From Lutibacter sp. A80 (GTDB lineage Bacteria; Bacteroidota; Bacteroidia; Flavobacteriales; Flavobacteriaceae): a stretch of DNA of 64,000 bases. The stretch is taken from assembly GCF_022429645.1 (NCBI RefSeq), contig NZ_CP092480.1:1081501-1145500 (forward strand), written 5' to 3'. Positions 36,727-46,736 of this stretch are shown in pieces. Below the pieces are notes generated by a model. That model was not told the DNA's origin. It searched no databases and saw only the letters and a list, made by a program, of their open reading frames with translations. Every line of letters starts with the position of its first letter. The first letter of the stretch is position 1. The position numbers and the translations under genes are program-made.

Positions 36727-37380
36727 ATGGAAAAATTAACCTTACAATACATTTCAAGAGAACCGAATACAATAACAGAAAAAACCTCACTTTTAATCCT
36801 GCTACATGGGTACGGAAGTAATGAGGAAGATTTGTTTTCGTTTGCTACTGAATTACCAGAAGATTTAATAATTGTTAGCGCACGTGCGCCACAAAATTTA
36901 GGTTTTGGAAGTTATGCTTGGTACACCATTAATTTTACTGCAGATGCTGGGAAATTTTCTGATATTCCTGAGGCGCTTGAGGCTAGAGAATTAATTGCTA
37001 CCTTTATTGATGAAATTCAAGATAAATATAAAATCCCTACTGAAAAAACTTTTTTATTAGGCTTCAGCCAAGGTACTATTTTAAGCTATTCAATTGCTTT
37101 AAATTATCCTGAAAAAGTTCAGAAAATTATTGCTTTAAGTGGTTATATTATCCCAGAATTATTACCTGAAAATATTGAAACTAAAGATTATAACAAGTTA
37201 GATTTCTTTATTTCACACGGAAGTGTTGACCAAGTAATCCCTTTAGAATGGGCAAATAAAGCACCTGATTTTTTAAATCATTTAAACATTAAAAACAGTT
37301 TTCAAGAGTATCAAGTAGGACATGGAGTTGCTCCTAAAAACTTTTTCGATTTTAAACAATGGATTGAAGAAAGACTCTAA
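36727..37380 (+). CDS. Alpha/beta hydrolase, phospholipase/carboxylesterase family
   Basis: 217-residue cytoplasmic esterase. The nucleophile elbow LGFSQGTILS is at about 117-126, the acid lies in SHGSVDQVIP, and the catalytic His in VGHGVAPK near the C-terminus; the N-terminal ILLHGYGSNEEDLF supplies the oxyanion hole. This is the YpfH / carboxylesterase 2 (PF02230) pattern. Substrate is unknown, possibly a short acyl or thioester. It begins just after the terminator at 36690, so it starts a new unit with mscS 42 bases downstream. Confidence 0.87.
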   Translation: MEKLTLQYISREPNTITEKTSLLILLHGYGSNEEDLFSFATELPEDLIIVSARAPQNLGFGSYAWYTINFTADAGKFSDIPEALEARELIATFIDEIQDKYKIPTEKTFLLGFSQGTILSYSIALNYPEKVQKIIALSGYIIPELLPENIETKDYNKLDFFISHGSVDQVIPLEWANKAPDFLNHLNIKNSFQEYQVGHGVAPKNFFDFKQWIEERL

Positions 37381-37422
37381 TTTTATCAACTTTTTTAAAC
37401 ATTTATTTTTAATATTAAAAAA

Positions 37423-38268
37423 ATGGATACATTAAATAGCATATTAAATTTTGAAATTTTCAGTATTGGAGACACTACTGTAAAAATATCGAAATTGGCA
37501 GTTATTGTACTCACTATTTTTGTTATTAAAATCCTTTTATGGATAGTAAAAAAAACACTTATCCGTAAGCATAAAATAACAACACTAGATACTGGAACAT
37601 CGTACGCTATTTATCAAATTATAAAATATGTTTTATATGTAGCAGCTATTAGTTTTATACTTGAAAATTTCGGTATAAAAGTTACTTTATTATTAGCTAG
37701 TTCCGCTGCTCTATTGGTTGGTGTTGGCTTAGGATTACAGCAAACATTTAACGATATAGTTTCTGGCTTTATATTACTTACAGAAAGATCTATTAAAATA
37801 AACGATGTTTTAGAAGTTGATGATGAAGTTGTAAAAATTGAAAGTATTGGCTTAAGAACATCTAAAGCATTAAATAGAGATGATATTTCAATTATAATTC
37901 CAAATTCTCTAATAACCACAAGTAAAGTAATTAATTGGAGTCACCAATCGCAAAAAACAAGATTTAAAATTGATGTACGTATAGCTTACGGAAGTGATGT
38001 TGACTTAGCTCTAAAAATTTTAGAAGAAAGCGCTTTTGAGCATCCAAAAGTTTTTAATAGAGAACTTATAGAAGCACGTTTAATTAATTTTGGTTACTCA
38101 TCTTTAGACCTTCAATTGTTATTCTTTAGTAAGAATGTTTTTAGAATTGATAGAACTAAGAGTAGCATACGAAAAATTATAAATAGAAAATTTGCCGAAA
38201 ACAACATTAAAATACCATTTCCACAAATGGATGTTCATTTTAAATCTAACAATACGGAAATTAAATAG
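37423..38268 (+). CDS. MscS-type mechanosensitive channel
   Basis: 281 residues with three N-terminal helices (about 22-42, 65-83 and 88-112). Helix 3 has the small-residue pore pattern LLLASSAALLVGVGLGLQQTFNDIVSGFI, followed by the beta domain with RSIKINDVLEVDDEVVKIESIGLRTSKALNRD and NSLITTSKVINWSH. This is the core of small MscS, which opens on membrane tension to release solutes in hypo-osmotic shock. It lies 42 bases after the esterase gene, same strand. Confidence 0.92.
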   Translation: MDTLNSILNFEIFSIGDTTVKISKLAVIVLTIFVIKILLWIVKKTLIRKHKITTLDTGTSYAIYQIIKYVLYVAAISFILENFGIKVTLLLASSAALLVGVGLGLQQTFNDIVSGFILLTERSIKINDVLEVDDEVVKIESIGLRTSKALNRDDISIIIPNSLITTSKVINWSHQSQKTRFKIDVRIAYGSDVDLALKILEESAFEHPKVFNRELIEARLINFGYSSLDLQLLFFSKNVFRIDRTKSSIRKIINRKFAENNIKIPFPQMDVHFKSNNTEIK

Positions 38269-38342
38269 TAGTGTATAAAAGGATAAATTATATAAAATAA
38301 CTATCGCTATTTATACACGTTTTCTACTTCAATTGAAGGTTC

Positions 38343-38744
38343 TTATTTTTTCAACACATGTTTTTCTAAAGAAAAACAAACAAATTCACCTTCAAACACC
38401 TTTACATTATCTTCATTTAAAACTGAAACTTCAACTACAGATTTCACTTCATTTAGTTGTTCTTTATACACAGCTGTAGCTTCTAAAAGATTTCCTAAAA
38501 CTGTTGGCTTTATAAATTTTACTTCAGCTTTCCCTAAAACTACATTTGGCTTATTAATTAAAACCATTGCAGCATAATCGGCTAAACCAAAAGTAAAACT
38601 CCCGTGAGAAAGTCCAAAACTATCCACTACCATTTCTTCGGTAATCTTTAATTGTACTACTGCTTTTGTTTCTTCAATAGAAATTACTTTTCCTATAAAT
38701 TTTTCAGATGCTTTTAAATGGGTATTTTGAGGTATGTTATTCAT
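38343..38744 (-). CDS. Hotdog-fold thioesterase (PaaI-like)
   Basis: 133 residues with a single hotdog domain. The helix segment DSFGLSHGSFTFGLADYAAMVLINKP places the conserved His-Gly and the acidic Asp in the catalytic positions of acyl-CoA thioesterases. The rest is the five-stranded sheet (KAEVKFIKPTVLGNLLEATAVYKEQLNE). The acyl substrate is unknown. The gene stands alone, convergent with mscS. The 204-base region upstream, to the polyphosphate glucokinase gene, has no gene. Confidence 0.85.
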   Translation of the reverse strand: MNNIPQNTHLKASEKFIGKVISIEETKAVVQLKITEEMVVDSFGLSHGSFTFGLADYAAMVLINKPNVVLGKAEVKFIKPTVLGNLLEATAVYKEQLNEVKSVVEVSVLNEDNVKVFEGEFVCFSLEKHVLKK

Positions 38745-38948
38745 TATTTATACTTTTATAAGTACAAAATTAAGGTGTTTTTACTTTAGAAACATTCTAT
38801 TTAACACTTTTACAACAAATTTTAAAAACTATTTTAAAACACATAATATTAACAATTTAACCTCTAATTAATTATTCATTTTTAAATTAAAAAGAAAAAA
38901 GAATTTTACAATGTAATTTTTTTTAATAAATTGTTCAAAAATTAGAAA

Positions 38949-39692
38949 ATGAATATTTTAGGAATTGATATTGGGGGCTCAGGAATAAAAGGAGCTTTAG
39001 TTGATGTAAAAACAGGAAGTTTAACAACCGAAAGACATAGAATTGCAACTCCCAAACCCGCTACTCCAGAAAAGGTTGCTAAAACAATTCAAAAAATGAT
39101 AAATCATTTCGAATGGGAAGGACCTGTTGGATGCGGATTTCCAACACCTCTACAGCATGGAAAATGCTTAACTGGAGGAAATCTTCATGAAGATTGGAAA
39201 GGCACACAGGTTGATGCTCTATTTTCTGAAAAAACTGGCAATGAATATTCCATTGTAAACGATGCAGATGCTGCTGGGCTTGCTGAAATTAGTTTTGGAG
39301 CCGGAAAAGATAAAAAAGGAACTGTTATTATGATAACCTTAGGAACTGGAATAGGTTCTGGAGTTTTTTTAGATGGAAAGTTATTACCTAATACTGAATT
39401 AGGACATGTACTTTATAAAAATGGTGAAGTTTTTGAGAAATACGCAGCAGATTCTGTTAGAAAAAGTGAAAATTTAAATAGAAAAGAATGGGGAAAACGT
39501 TTAAATAAATATTTTAAACATATTGACTTAATACTATCTCCAGATTTGTTTATTGTAGGTGGTGGGGCTAGTAAAAAACTAGGAAAGTTTGTAAATCATA
39601 TAAATATTGACACTCCTATTGTGGCTGCTGAAGCAGAAAATGAAGCAGGAATTATTGGAGCTGCAATGGCTGCAAACTTCCATATTAAATAA
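38949..39692 (+). CDS. ppgK: Polyphosphate glucokinase (ROK family)
   Basis: Phosphorylates glucose with polyphosphate (or ATP) to glucose 6-phosphate. The 247-residue protein has the phosphate-binding [11 protein letters not shown] (4-14), CGFPTPLQ, the catalytic [10 protein letters not shown], and [12 protein letters not shown]. The loss of the CxCGxxGC zinc motif typical of ordinary ROK kinases, and the short length, fit PpgK. In this family polyphosphate use is known from Actinobacteria; for this protein it is inferred. Its last 8 bases overlap the converging DUF58 gene. Confidence 0.82.
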   Translation: MNILGIDIGGSGIKGALVDVKTGSLTTERHRIATPKPATPEKVAKTIQKMINHFEWEGPVGCGFPTPLQHGKCLTGGNLHEDWKGTQVDALFSEKTGNEYSIVNDADAAGLAEISFGAGKDKKGTVIMITLGTGIGSGVFLDGKLLPNTELGHVLYKNGEVFEKYAADSVRKSENLNRKEWGKRLNKYFKHIDLILSPDLFIVGGGASKKLGKFVNHINIDTPIVAAEAENEAGIIGAAMAANFHIK

Positions 39693-41016
39693 ATCCTTTA
39701 GCTTTAAATTCTAAATATTTATTAATAACATTTACTGTTAAGTTTTTAGGTTTTGTAAGAATACCATAAATACCATTACGCTCTAATTCTTTAACTATTA
39801 ACTTTTTTTCATAAGCAAATTTTTCAGCTATTGTTTTATGATATATAGTTTGTAGATCTTCTGCATCTTCTTGAATTAAAGCATCTAATTCTGTGTTTTC
39901 AAAAAATACAACAACTAATAAATGATGCTTAGAAATTGCTTTTAAAAATGGCAATTGACGTTTTAAAGATGAAATATGCTCAAAATTGGTATATAAAATT
40001 AATAAACTACGTTGCGTAATTTTTCGTTTAACAACTGCGTACAAATACCCAAAATCTGCATCTGTATATTTTGTTGTTATATTATATAAAGCTTCATTTA
40101 TAGTATTTAAATGTGTTTTTTTATTACTTGCAGCAACAATTGCATCTACTTTTTTAGCAAAAGTAATTAACCCAGCTTTATCATTTTTTTTAAGTGCTAT
40201 ATTTGAAAAAGCTAAAGTTGAATTTATAGCATAATCCAATAATTTTAATTCTTCAAAAGGCATTTTCATAACTCTACCCAAATCTATAATAGAATAGATA
40301 GGTTGTGATTTTTCATCTTGATATTGATTTACCATTAATTGTGAGCGCTTTGCAGTTGCTTTCCAATTTATAGTTCTAACATCGTCACCAGCTATGTAAT
40401 TTTTAATTTGTTCAAACTCTAAAGTATGTCCAATTTTTCTAATCTTTTTTAATCCAAATTCTGTTAAACGATTACTGATTGCTAAGAACTCATATTTTTT
40501 CATTTGAATATAAGACGGGTAAACAGCAACCATTTCATTTTCTTGAAATCTATAACGTTTTGCAATAATTTTTAAAGGTGAAGAAATAAAAACATTTAAA
40601 TTTCCAAAATGATATTCACCTCTTTCAACAGGAATAACTTCATATTCAAAATTATAATTTTCTTGAGGATTTAGATTTGCAATATGCTTAAAATCTCTTT
40701 TTTGAAATTGTTTTGGAAGTTCGTCTATTATTTTAGCCTGAATAGCAAATATGTAGTTATTTTTAATTGTAATTGAAACAGGGTTTTCGTCTGAATTTGA
40801 GAATTTATCCGTTAATATTCTACGAGCCTCAATTCCTTTTTTTGAATTAAATAATAGGTAAATATCCGTAAATAATAATACGGAAATAATAGTTACCAAA
40901 ATCCAAGTAAAACTATATACTATTGGAAACCAAAAAGAAATCAAAAATAACGCTGAAATTATGCTGATATAAACAAAAAAACGTTGATGTATGTATATGC
41001 TTCTAATGATTTTCAA
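39685..41016 (-). CDS. DUF58 domain protein
   Basis: 443 residues with two adjacent N-terminal helices (about 11-52) and the DUF58 domain at about 190-280 (GDDVRTINWKATAKRSQLMVNQYQDE...IIDLGRVM), a vWA-like fold that partners MoxR ATPases. It is the last gene of the RDD-linked envelope set encoded on the minus strand: spoIIM-like, membrane protein, DUF4129, DUF4350, MoxR, DUF58. A gap of 120 bases separates it from moxR. The complex is thought to act as a chaperone system at the membrane; no specific substrate is known. Confidence 0.9.
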   Translation of the reverse strand: MKIIRSIYIHQRFFVYISIISALFLISFWFPIVYSFTWILVTIISVLLFTDIYLLFNSKKGIEARRILTDKFSNSDENPVSITIKNNYIFAIQAKIIDELPKQFQKRDFKHIANLNPQENYNFEYEVIPVERGEYHFGNLNVFISSPLKIIAKRYRFQENEMVAVYPSYIQMKKYEFLAISNRLTEFGLKKIRKIGHTLEFEQIKNYIAGDDVRTINWKATAKRSQLMVNQYQDEKSQPIYSIIDLGRVMKMPFEELKLLDYAINSTLAFSNIALKKNDKAGLITFAKKVDAIVAASNKKTHLNTINEALYNITTKYTDADFGYLYAVVKRKITQRSLLILYTNFEHISSLKRQLPFLKAISKHHLLVVVFFENTELDALIQEDAEDLQTIYHKTIAEKFAYEKKLIVKELERNGIYGILTKPKNLTVNVINKYLEFKAKGFI

Positions 41017-41136
41017 TTGTTTTATTTTGAATTTTAAACTTTCTAAATATTATTTTATTCGTCTTTATATAGTGTAAAATAACGGAATAATCTATTGTTA
41101 ATACGTATAGATTAGTTCCAACTTCTTAGTTTATAA

Positions 41137-42120
41137 CTACCTAGGAACCTCAACAGATTGAATAATCATTTCTATTACTTTATCGGTAGTCATTCCTTCC
41201 ATTTCACGCTCAGGAGTTAAAATAATTCGATGACGTAAAATTGGATAAATAACCTTTTTAATATCCTCTGGAATTACAAAATCACGTCCATTTATAGCTG
41301 CATATGCTTTAGATGCATTTAATACAGCAATGCTTGCTCTAGGAGAACCTCCTAAATACAAATGCGGGTGATTTCGTGTTTTTGTAATAAGCTCTGCAAT
41401 GTATTTCATTATTTTTTCTTCTACTAAAATATCAAAAATCTTATTTTTATATTCTAATAAATCAGCTTCAGAAAGTAATGAAGATATTAAAGTTTGAGGC
41501 AATGCTCCTTTTCTATCTTGATGAGATTTTATTATTAAAATTTCTTCATCTAAATTTGGATATCCTACATCTATTTTAAATAAAAATCGATCTAATTGAG
41601 CTTCAGGCAATGCATACGTTCCCTCCTGTTCTATTGGATTTTGAGTTGCCAATACCATAAAAGGTGGTTTCATTTTATAAGTATTCCCATCAATAGAAAT
41701 CTGACGTTCTTCCATTACTTCAAATAAGGCTGCTTGTGTTTTTGCTGGTGCCCTATTAATTTCATCTATTAATACTAAATTCGAAAAAATTGGTCCTCTC
41801 TTAAATTCAAATTCAGAGTTTTTCATATTTAAAACCGATGTTCCTAAAACATCACTCGGCATTAAATCTGGTGTAAATTGTAATCTGCTAAAACCTGTAT
41901 CAATTGTTTTTGCTAATAATTTTGCAGTTATGGTTTTTGCAACACCAGGAACGCCTTCAATTAACACATGACCATCTGCTAATAATGCTACTATTAATAA
42001 ATCTATAAATTTTTCCTGACCAACAATAATTTTACTTAATTCAGCTTTAATTTGAATTACTGCATTTTTTAACTTTTCTAAATCTATTCTATTCTCAAAA
42101 TTCAAATCGTTATTTTCCAT
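41137..42120 (-). CDS. MoxR-family AAA+ ATPase
   Basis: 327 residues. Walker A is EGVPGVAKT (55-63), Walker B is VLIDEIN (116-122), sensor 1 lies in VLATQNP, and the arginine finger in the lid region LGGSPRAS. MoxR ATPases assemble or activate other proteins together with DUF58/vWA partners. It overlaps the upstream DUF4350 gene by 11 bases, evidence of tight operon structure. Confidence 0.94.
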   Translation of the reverse strand: MENNDLNFENRIDLEKLKNAVIQIKAELSKIIVGQEKFIDLLIVALLADGHVLIEGVPGVAKTITAKLLAKTIDTGFSRLQFTPDLMPSDVLGTSVLNMKNSEFEFKRGPIFSNLVLIDEINRAPAKTQAALFEVMEERQISIDGNTYKMKPPFMVLATQNPIEQEGTYALPEAQLDRFLFKIDVGYPNLDEEILIIKSHQDRKGALPQTLISSLLSEADLLEYKNKIFDILVEEKIMKYIAELITKTRNHPHLYLGGSPRASIAVLNASKAYAAINGRDFVIPEDIKKVIYPILRHRIILTPEREMEGMTTDKVIEMIIQSVEVPR

Positions 42121-43315
42121 ATTGAATTGTTTTTTTAAATTTTTCTATTAGGGTATTTAACTTTATAAGTTCAATATCTGTAATTTGATTTTTTAAATGA
42201 ATTGCATCACAAAATTTGAACAATTTTTCAACATCTTCTAGAGAGTTACCACTACGCATTGCTACATTTTTATAAAACTCTGTATCTATTATAGTTGTTG
42301 AAATATTTAATTTAACTCTTATAAATTCTAATAAATAACTTATTTTATGTTCTGCAATAGTTTTATGCTCTTGCTTTTCAAAATACATATTAGAAATTGT
42401 TTGTGTAAAAGCTACTGTTTGATTTTTTAAAGGTTTTATTATTGGAATACTGCGTTGTTTTCTTTTTCCTTCAAAAACAATAAAAAACAAAACACCAATT
42501 AAAGCCATATAATAGGCCCATTTTAAATATTTTGAACTTAATAAATATTGTAACGGTGAAGTAATTTTACTTTTTCCGGTTTTATAATAAGCATCCCATA
42601 AAATAGGAATATCAGTTCTTAAATACGATAATATATTTGCTGTATGTTGGTGGTTGGTTTTGTTTAAAATAGTATAATTTGTAAATACTTCAGGAAACGT
42701 ATGTAAGTAAAAATTTCCTTTTCCATAAGTATGTTTTACAAAATTTATACCTTCTTCTGTACGTTCTTCATCTTCATTAACATAACCCGTTATACCTAAA
42801 ACAGTAGTATTAACTGTATCTATTTTAGTAAATACTTGATTTATAAATGGTCTATCAAACGTATATTCCTTTCCTTTAAAAGCTTTATTTAACTGCTTAA
42901 AGAACACCTTTTCATCTAGGTTTTTACTAATTAAACGTTCTGTTTCAAAATTTAAAGTATCAATATTCATTCCGTGGGTTGAAATAAATACATCATTACC
43001 TCGTGCAACAAATTCCATTAAACGTAAAAACTCCGCATCTCCAAAATTAATTGCTTCATCAACAAATAAATAAGTTCCTACTCTGGTAGTATCTTGTAAA
43101 TACACATATGGAGGAATATCTACAGTTGTTATATTTGTAGTTGGTAGTATGGACTTAAGTTCTTCTTTTAAAACAAATGTTCCATAAGGAATTTTGTGTT
43201 TAGCAACATAAGTTGGAAACCAATTTATAGGCTGTTTTTTTGTACTCTCCAAATACATATATCCGAAAATCAAGAGCACAAACAATGCAGCGTATATTTT
43301 TGTTTTTTTATCCAA
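42110..43315 (-). CDS. DUF4350 domain protein
   Basis: 401 residues with an N-terminal membrane anchor (about 5-22) and a second helix (about 262-282). The DUF4350 domain at about 38-235 has the GFxxFGxA-like EAINFGDAEFLRLMEFVARGNDVFISTHG segment, resembling a type 1 glutamine-amidotransferase-like fold without obvious catalytic residues. The domain usually accompanies MoxR/DUF58/DUF4129 genes. Overlaps of 11 bases with moxR and 0 bases to the DUF4129 gene show translational coupling. Confidence 0.87.
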   Translation of the reverse strand: MDKKTKIYAALFVLLIFGYMYLESTKKQPINWFPTYVAKHKIPYGTFVLKEELKSILPTTNITTVDIPPYVYLQDTTRVGTYLFVDEAINFGDAEFLRLMEFVARGNDVFISTHGMNIDTLNFETERLISKNLDEKVFFKQLNKAFKGKEYTFDRPFINQVFTKIDTVNTTVLGITGYVNEDEERTEEGINFVKHTYGKGNFYLHTFPEVFTNYTILNKTNHQHTANILSYLRTDIPILWDAYYKTGKSKITSPLQYLLSSKYLKWAYYMALIGVLFFIVFEGKRKQRSIPIIKPLKNQTVAFTQTISNMYFEKQEHKTIAEHKISYLLEFIRVKLNISTTIIDTEFYKNVAMRSGNSLEDVEKLFKFCDAIHLKNQITDIELIKLNTLIEKFKKTIQYGK

Positions 43316-44056
43316 CTATTTACTATTTATTAGATTATTAATAGCTTCAAAATTTGCAGCAATTTTTTCAAACTCGTTTTCATTAATTTCAAAATTACCG
43401 TACCAAACAAAATCGTACAATCTAGTTAAATTTGTAAAAGCACTTTTTATAGTTTCTCTAGAAATTTCTTGTATATAATCCTCGTTTGTTTTTTGTTGTT
43501 CCCAGCTTATTAACTTATTATGTTCTAGTTGTTTTATACTATTTAAATAATAATAACGAACTGCTAATCTATAATTTTTAAGTTCAATTGCTTGTTTAAT
43601 TAATTTTGGAAGATCTTTATTTTTTATCAGTTCCTCATCGCTTGTTATAGAAACAATTGCTTTATTTGATGCACTTGAGACTATTGAGCTAGTATTTACC
43701 TTTAAAAAGAATTTTATTAATAAAAACAATAAAATACCTACAAGTATATATGGAATTACTTTAAGAATAGTTCCTAAAATACCTTTTGCATATTTAACTC
43801 CAAAAATCCATTCAAAAAAGCGTAATAATTGCCTACTTAACCAATTAAACAAACGCTCTATTAATGTAGGTTCTTTAGCTACGGTATTTTCAGAATAATC
43901 AAAATCTTTATCAGCTTTATACTTTTCTAATGTATTGGTCTCAAACTTTTTTTGAACAATACTACTCTTATCTTTTTTTACCGAAAGTGAATCGGTTTGA
44001 GAGTAAGCTCCCACCGAAAACACTAAAAAAAATATAAAAAATAGTACTTTTTGCAT
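43316..44056 (-). CDS. DUF4129 domain protein
   Basis: 246 residues with a signal peptide (ending near GAYSQ), a transmembrane helix at about 95-115 and a C-terminal DUF4129 domain with the conserved AVRYYYLNSIKQLEHNKLISWEQQKTNEDY and LTRLYDFVWYGNFEI. In other bacteria this domain is found alone or attached to transglutaminase domains. Its place here between the six-helix membrane protein (3 bases) and the DUF4350 gene (adjacent) fits the conserved cluster. Confidence 0.87.
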   Translation of the reverse strand: MQKVLFFIFFLVFSVGAYSQTDSLSVKKDKSSIVQKKFETNTLEKYKADKDFDYSENTVAKEPTLIERLFNWLSRQLLRFFEWIFGVKYAKGILGTILKVIPYILVGILLFLLIKFFLKVNTSSIVSSASNKAIVSITSDEELIKNKDLPKLIKQAIELKNYRLAVRYYYLNSIKQLEHNKLISWEQQKTNEDYIQEISRETIKSAFTNLTRLYDFVWYGNFEINENEFEKIAANFEAINNLINSK

Positions 44057-44059
44057 GTA

Positions 44060-44950
44060 TTATTCTTCTGTATTTGCTGTTCCTAGGCTTTCAATTTTTT
44101 CAAAAGTACCAGTTAAGTTTTTTTGTTCATTTAAATCAAAATAAATAAAAACCGTTGAAATTAAAGGAATTGAGTATAATATAAATTGAAAAATATAAGA
44201 CCCAATGTTTAATGCTAAATAAATAGGATCCTTAAATATTGAAAATATTTCAGTAGGATCATCACCTCCCATAACTGTTCCCATTTTAATAAATTGATAA
44301 ATCATAGCTGGAATAGAAAATGCTTGACCCAACACCGCTAATAACAACCAAACAACAACTAAAACTCCAAATGTATTCCACCACTCTCCTTTTATAAGTG
44401 TAAACGAATGCGAAAATGTATCTCCAATATTTTTATCTTCAAACACCATAATAGATGTTGCTAAAGACAAAACGGTACCTAAATAAAACCCTGGTAAATA
44501 ACAAAATACCATACCCAATAATGTTACTATGGTGATTAAAATACCTAAACCTAAAAATTTCCAAATATTTTTTAATACATTTTCTTTTACTTCAGAAAAG
44601 ATAGGATCTCCGTTGTGTTCTATATATGATTTTATAAAATATAATGAAGACATTGATAATAAAGTATACATTAAAACATACACAAAAATTAGCACAAATA
44701 CCCAAGAAAACATTTGAGATAAAAAACCAATAGGATTAGCTTCTATAGTATCAAGTTCACTAAATAAATCTGACATTGTAAACATATAAAATACCAAAAC
44801 CCCAAGACCTACAAGTAACACAGGACCAACAATTTTTAAAACTACAGTAAAATATTCTTTCCAATTTTCTCGAATAAATTTAAATGTATCTGTAATAATT
44901 GCACCTAAATCGCGCTCTTTTTTAAACTCTATAAAGCTATTTGTTTCCAT
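44060..44950 (-). CDS. Polytopic membrane protein of the MoxR-DUF58 cluster
   Basis: 296 residues with about six hydrophobic segments (near 34-60, 80-105, 130-155, 157-178, 194-215 and 250-275), resembling DUF4013-like or glycerophosphodiesterase membrane-domain proteins. No catalytic motif is seen. A conserved-looking segment is FSHSFTLIKGEWWNTFGVLVV, similar to other members of that group. It overlaps the SpoIIM-like gene by 14 bases and the DUF4129 gene begins 3 bases later. Confidence 0.75.
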   Translation of the reverse strand: METNSFIEFKKERDLGAIITDTFKFIRENWKEYFTVVLKIVGPVLLVGLGVLVFYMFTMSDLFSELDTIEANPIGFLSQMFSWVFVLIFVYVLMYTLLSMSSLYFIKSYIEHNGDPIFSEVKENVLKNIWKFLGLGILITIVTLLGMVFCYLPGFYLGTVLSLATSIMVFEDKNIGDTFSHSFTLIKGEWWNTFGVLVVVWLLLAVLGQAFSIPAMIYQFIKMGTVMGGDDPTEIFSIFKDPIYLALNIGSYIFQFILYSIPLISTVFIYFDLNEQKNLTGTFEKIESLGTANTEE

Positions 44951-45908
44951 TAATATTTTGTTGTTTAGTTAATTTTATTGGATAAATTACATAATAGTAA
45001 ACTACTATTATAAAAGATGTTACTATTATAAATATGGCTAGCCAATCTGGCATTTCTGTTCTACGTGTTATAAAACCTTCTAAAAATCCGGCCACAATAA
45101 AAAAGGGTATAGTACTAACCATAATTTTTAAGCCTGCTTTAAAACTTTGTTTAAAGGAAGCTAATCTAGAGTATGTTTTTGGAAACAACAAACCATTTCC
45201 TAATACCAAACCAGCACAACCTGCAATAATTATTACCGAAATTTCTATAGTTCCGTGTATCCAAATGGTTCTAGAAGATTCCCAAAGCAGGTCTTTATCA
45301 TAAAAAAAATATAAAAAAGAACCCAACATAATTCCATTTTGCATCATAACATATAATGTACCAACAGAAAACAGCATTCCAAAAACAAAAGCCATCATAG
45401 CTACTTTAATATTGTTTAAGGTAATTAATATAAACATGTTTCCCTCACCCATTTTTTTATATACAGCCATTGGATCTCCAGATGCAATATTTTCTAGAGT
45501 CATATTTACGTAATTATCACCTAAAATTAAACGCACAAAACTTCCGTCATTAGCCGCGGAATATGCTCCAACAATAGCAAAGAACAAAAATGTAATAAAA
45601 GCAATTAATAATTGTTTATGATAATTTACAAATTCAAGAGGAAACTCAGTTTTAAAAAAAGATACAAGTCTATTTTTATTTTCTTTTTTAGTTTTATAAA
45701 TTTTTTGATGTGCTTTTGAAGCTATAGAGTTTAAGTAAACAACAGTATTACTTTGAGCATAAAAAGTTTTTGCATAGCTTAAATCATCAGTAATTTCAAT
45801 GTATAAATCCGATAACTTATCTGGAGAAATTTGTTCTTTATTATCTAGAACATCTTCAAATAAGAGCCATTTATTTTTATTTCTTTTTACAAATGATGCT
45901 TCACGCAT
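44937..45908 (-). CDS. SpoIIM-domain (stage II sporulation protein M-like) membrane protein
   Basis: 323 residues. After a cytoplasmic N-terminus of about 100 residues come five to six helices with the SpoIIM features FFAIVGAYSA, LNNIKVAMMAFVFGMLFSVGTLYVMMQNGIMLG and WIHGTIEISVIIIAGCAGLVLG. In non-sporulating Bacteroidota this domain is linked with RDD and MoxR genes; it has nothing to do with sporulation here. It starts the minus-strand set and is divergent from the RDD gene, 108 bases away. Confidence 0.88.
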   Translation of the reverse strand: MREASFVKRNKNKWLLFEDVLDNKEQISPDKLSDLYIEITDDLSYAKTFYAQSNTVVYLNSIASKAHQKIYKTKKENKNRLVSFFKTEFPLEFVNYHKQLLIAFITFLFFAIVGAYSAANDGSFVRLILGDNYVNMTLENIASGDPMAVYKKMGEGNMFILITLNNIKVAMMAFVFGMLFSVGTLYVMMQNGIMLGSFLYFFYDKDLLWESSRTIWIHGTIEISVIIIAGCAGLVLGNGLLFPKTYSRLASFKQSFKAGLKIMVSTIPFFIVAGFLEGFITRRTEMPDWLAIFIIVTSFIIVVYYYVIYPIKLTKQQNINGNK

Positions 45909-45914
45909 TTTTTA

Positions 45915-45922
45915 TACTTTTG
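45915..45922 (+). promoter_or_regulatory. -7 element TACTTTTG upstream of the RDD gene
   Basis: Exact TAnnTTTG match in the divergent spoIIM/RDD intergenic region. The RDD ATG is at 46017, so the leader would be about 90 bases. No matching -33 TTG is evident. Confidence 0.35.
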
Positions 45923-46016
45923 CTGATTCAATTTAGAGCAATAAATTATATTGAATTTTTAAGTTTACGAATGTAAAAAATACAATTGTATCAACCAAAG
46001 AGTTTAAACATTAAAA

Positions 46017-46736
46017 ATGGACAATTTTAAAATAGAAACAGCACAAAATATTACTATCCAACAAAATGTTGCCCCCTTAAGCTCAAGAATTGGGGCTTTT
46101 ATAATAGATATGCTAATTATTGGAGCCTATTATGCCTTAATTATCTATTTTACAAATGCATTAGGTTATTTAGATACTGAAAATATATATGTGCTATATG
46201 CATTGATAAGTTTACCCGTTTTTTTTTATAGCTTATTTTTTGAAACTCTAAATAATGGACAAACTCCTGGGAAATATTTTAAAAAAATTAGAGTTACAAA
46301 AATTGATGGTTCAAAACCAACTTTTGGTAGTTACTTAATACGGTGGATATTGAGATTAATAGATATTTCTCTTGCTTCTGGTTCAATTGCATTACTAACT
46401 ATTTTATTAAATGGAAAAGGGCAAAGATTAGGAGATATTGCTGCCGGAACAACTGTTATTTCTGAAAAAAAGACAATTTCTATTAATAACACTTTAGCAG
46501 TTGATATTCCAGAAAATTATGTCCCAACATTTCCTCAAGTAACTATATTAACTGATAAAGACGTACAAACAATTAAAGAACTATATTTAAAAGCTAAAAA
46601 AAATAATAACCATAAAATGCTTTTAAAATTAAAACTCAAAATTATTGAAATTACAGGCATTAATTCTGAATTAAATACTATTGATTTTATTGATATTGTT
46701 CTTAAAGATTATAATTATTTCACACAACAAATGTAA
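46017..46736 (+). CDS. RDD family membrane protein
   Basis: 239 residues. The RDD core is seen as APLSSRIGAFIIDMLIIGAYYALI (with R and D), NGQTPGKYFKKIRVTKIDG (about 83-101) and a third segment GQRLGDIAAGTTVIS. Three helices are in this core, and the C-terminal 80 residues are soluble. Some RDD proteins are ion antiporters, but their role in MoxR clusters is unknown. Its stop codon overlaps the TRIC gene start (TAATG). Confidence 0.9.
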   Translation: MDNFKIETAQNITIQQNVAPLSSRIGAFIIDMLIIGAYYALIIYFTNALGYLDTENIYVLYALISLPVFFYSLFFETLNNGQTPGKYFKKIRVTKIDGSKPTFGSYLIRWILRLIDISLASGSIALLTILLNGKGQRLGDIAAGTTVISEKKTISINNTLAVDIPENYVPTFPQVTILTDKDVQTIKELYLKAKKNNNHKMLLKLKLKIIEITGINSELNTIDFIDIVLKDYNYFTQQM

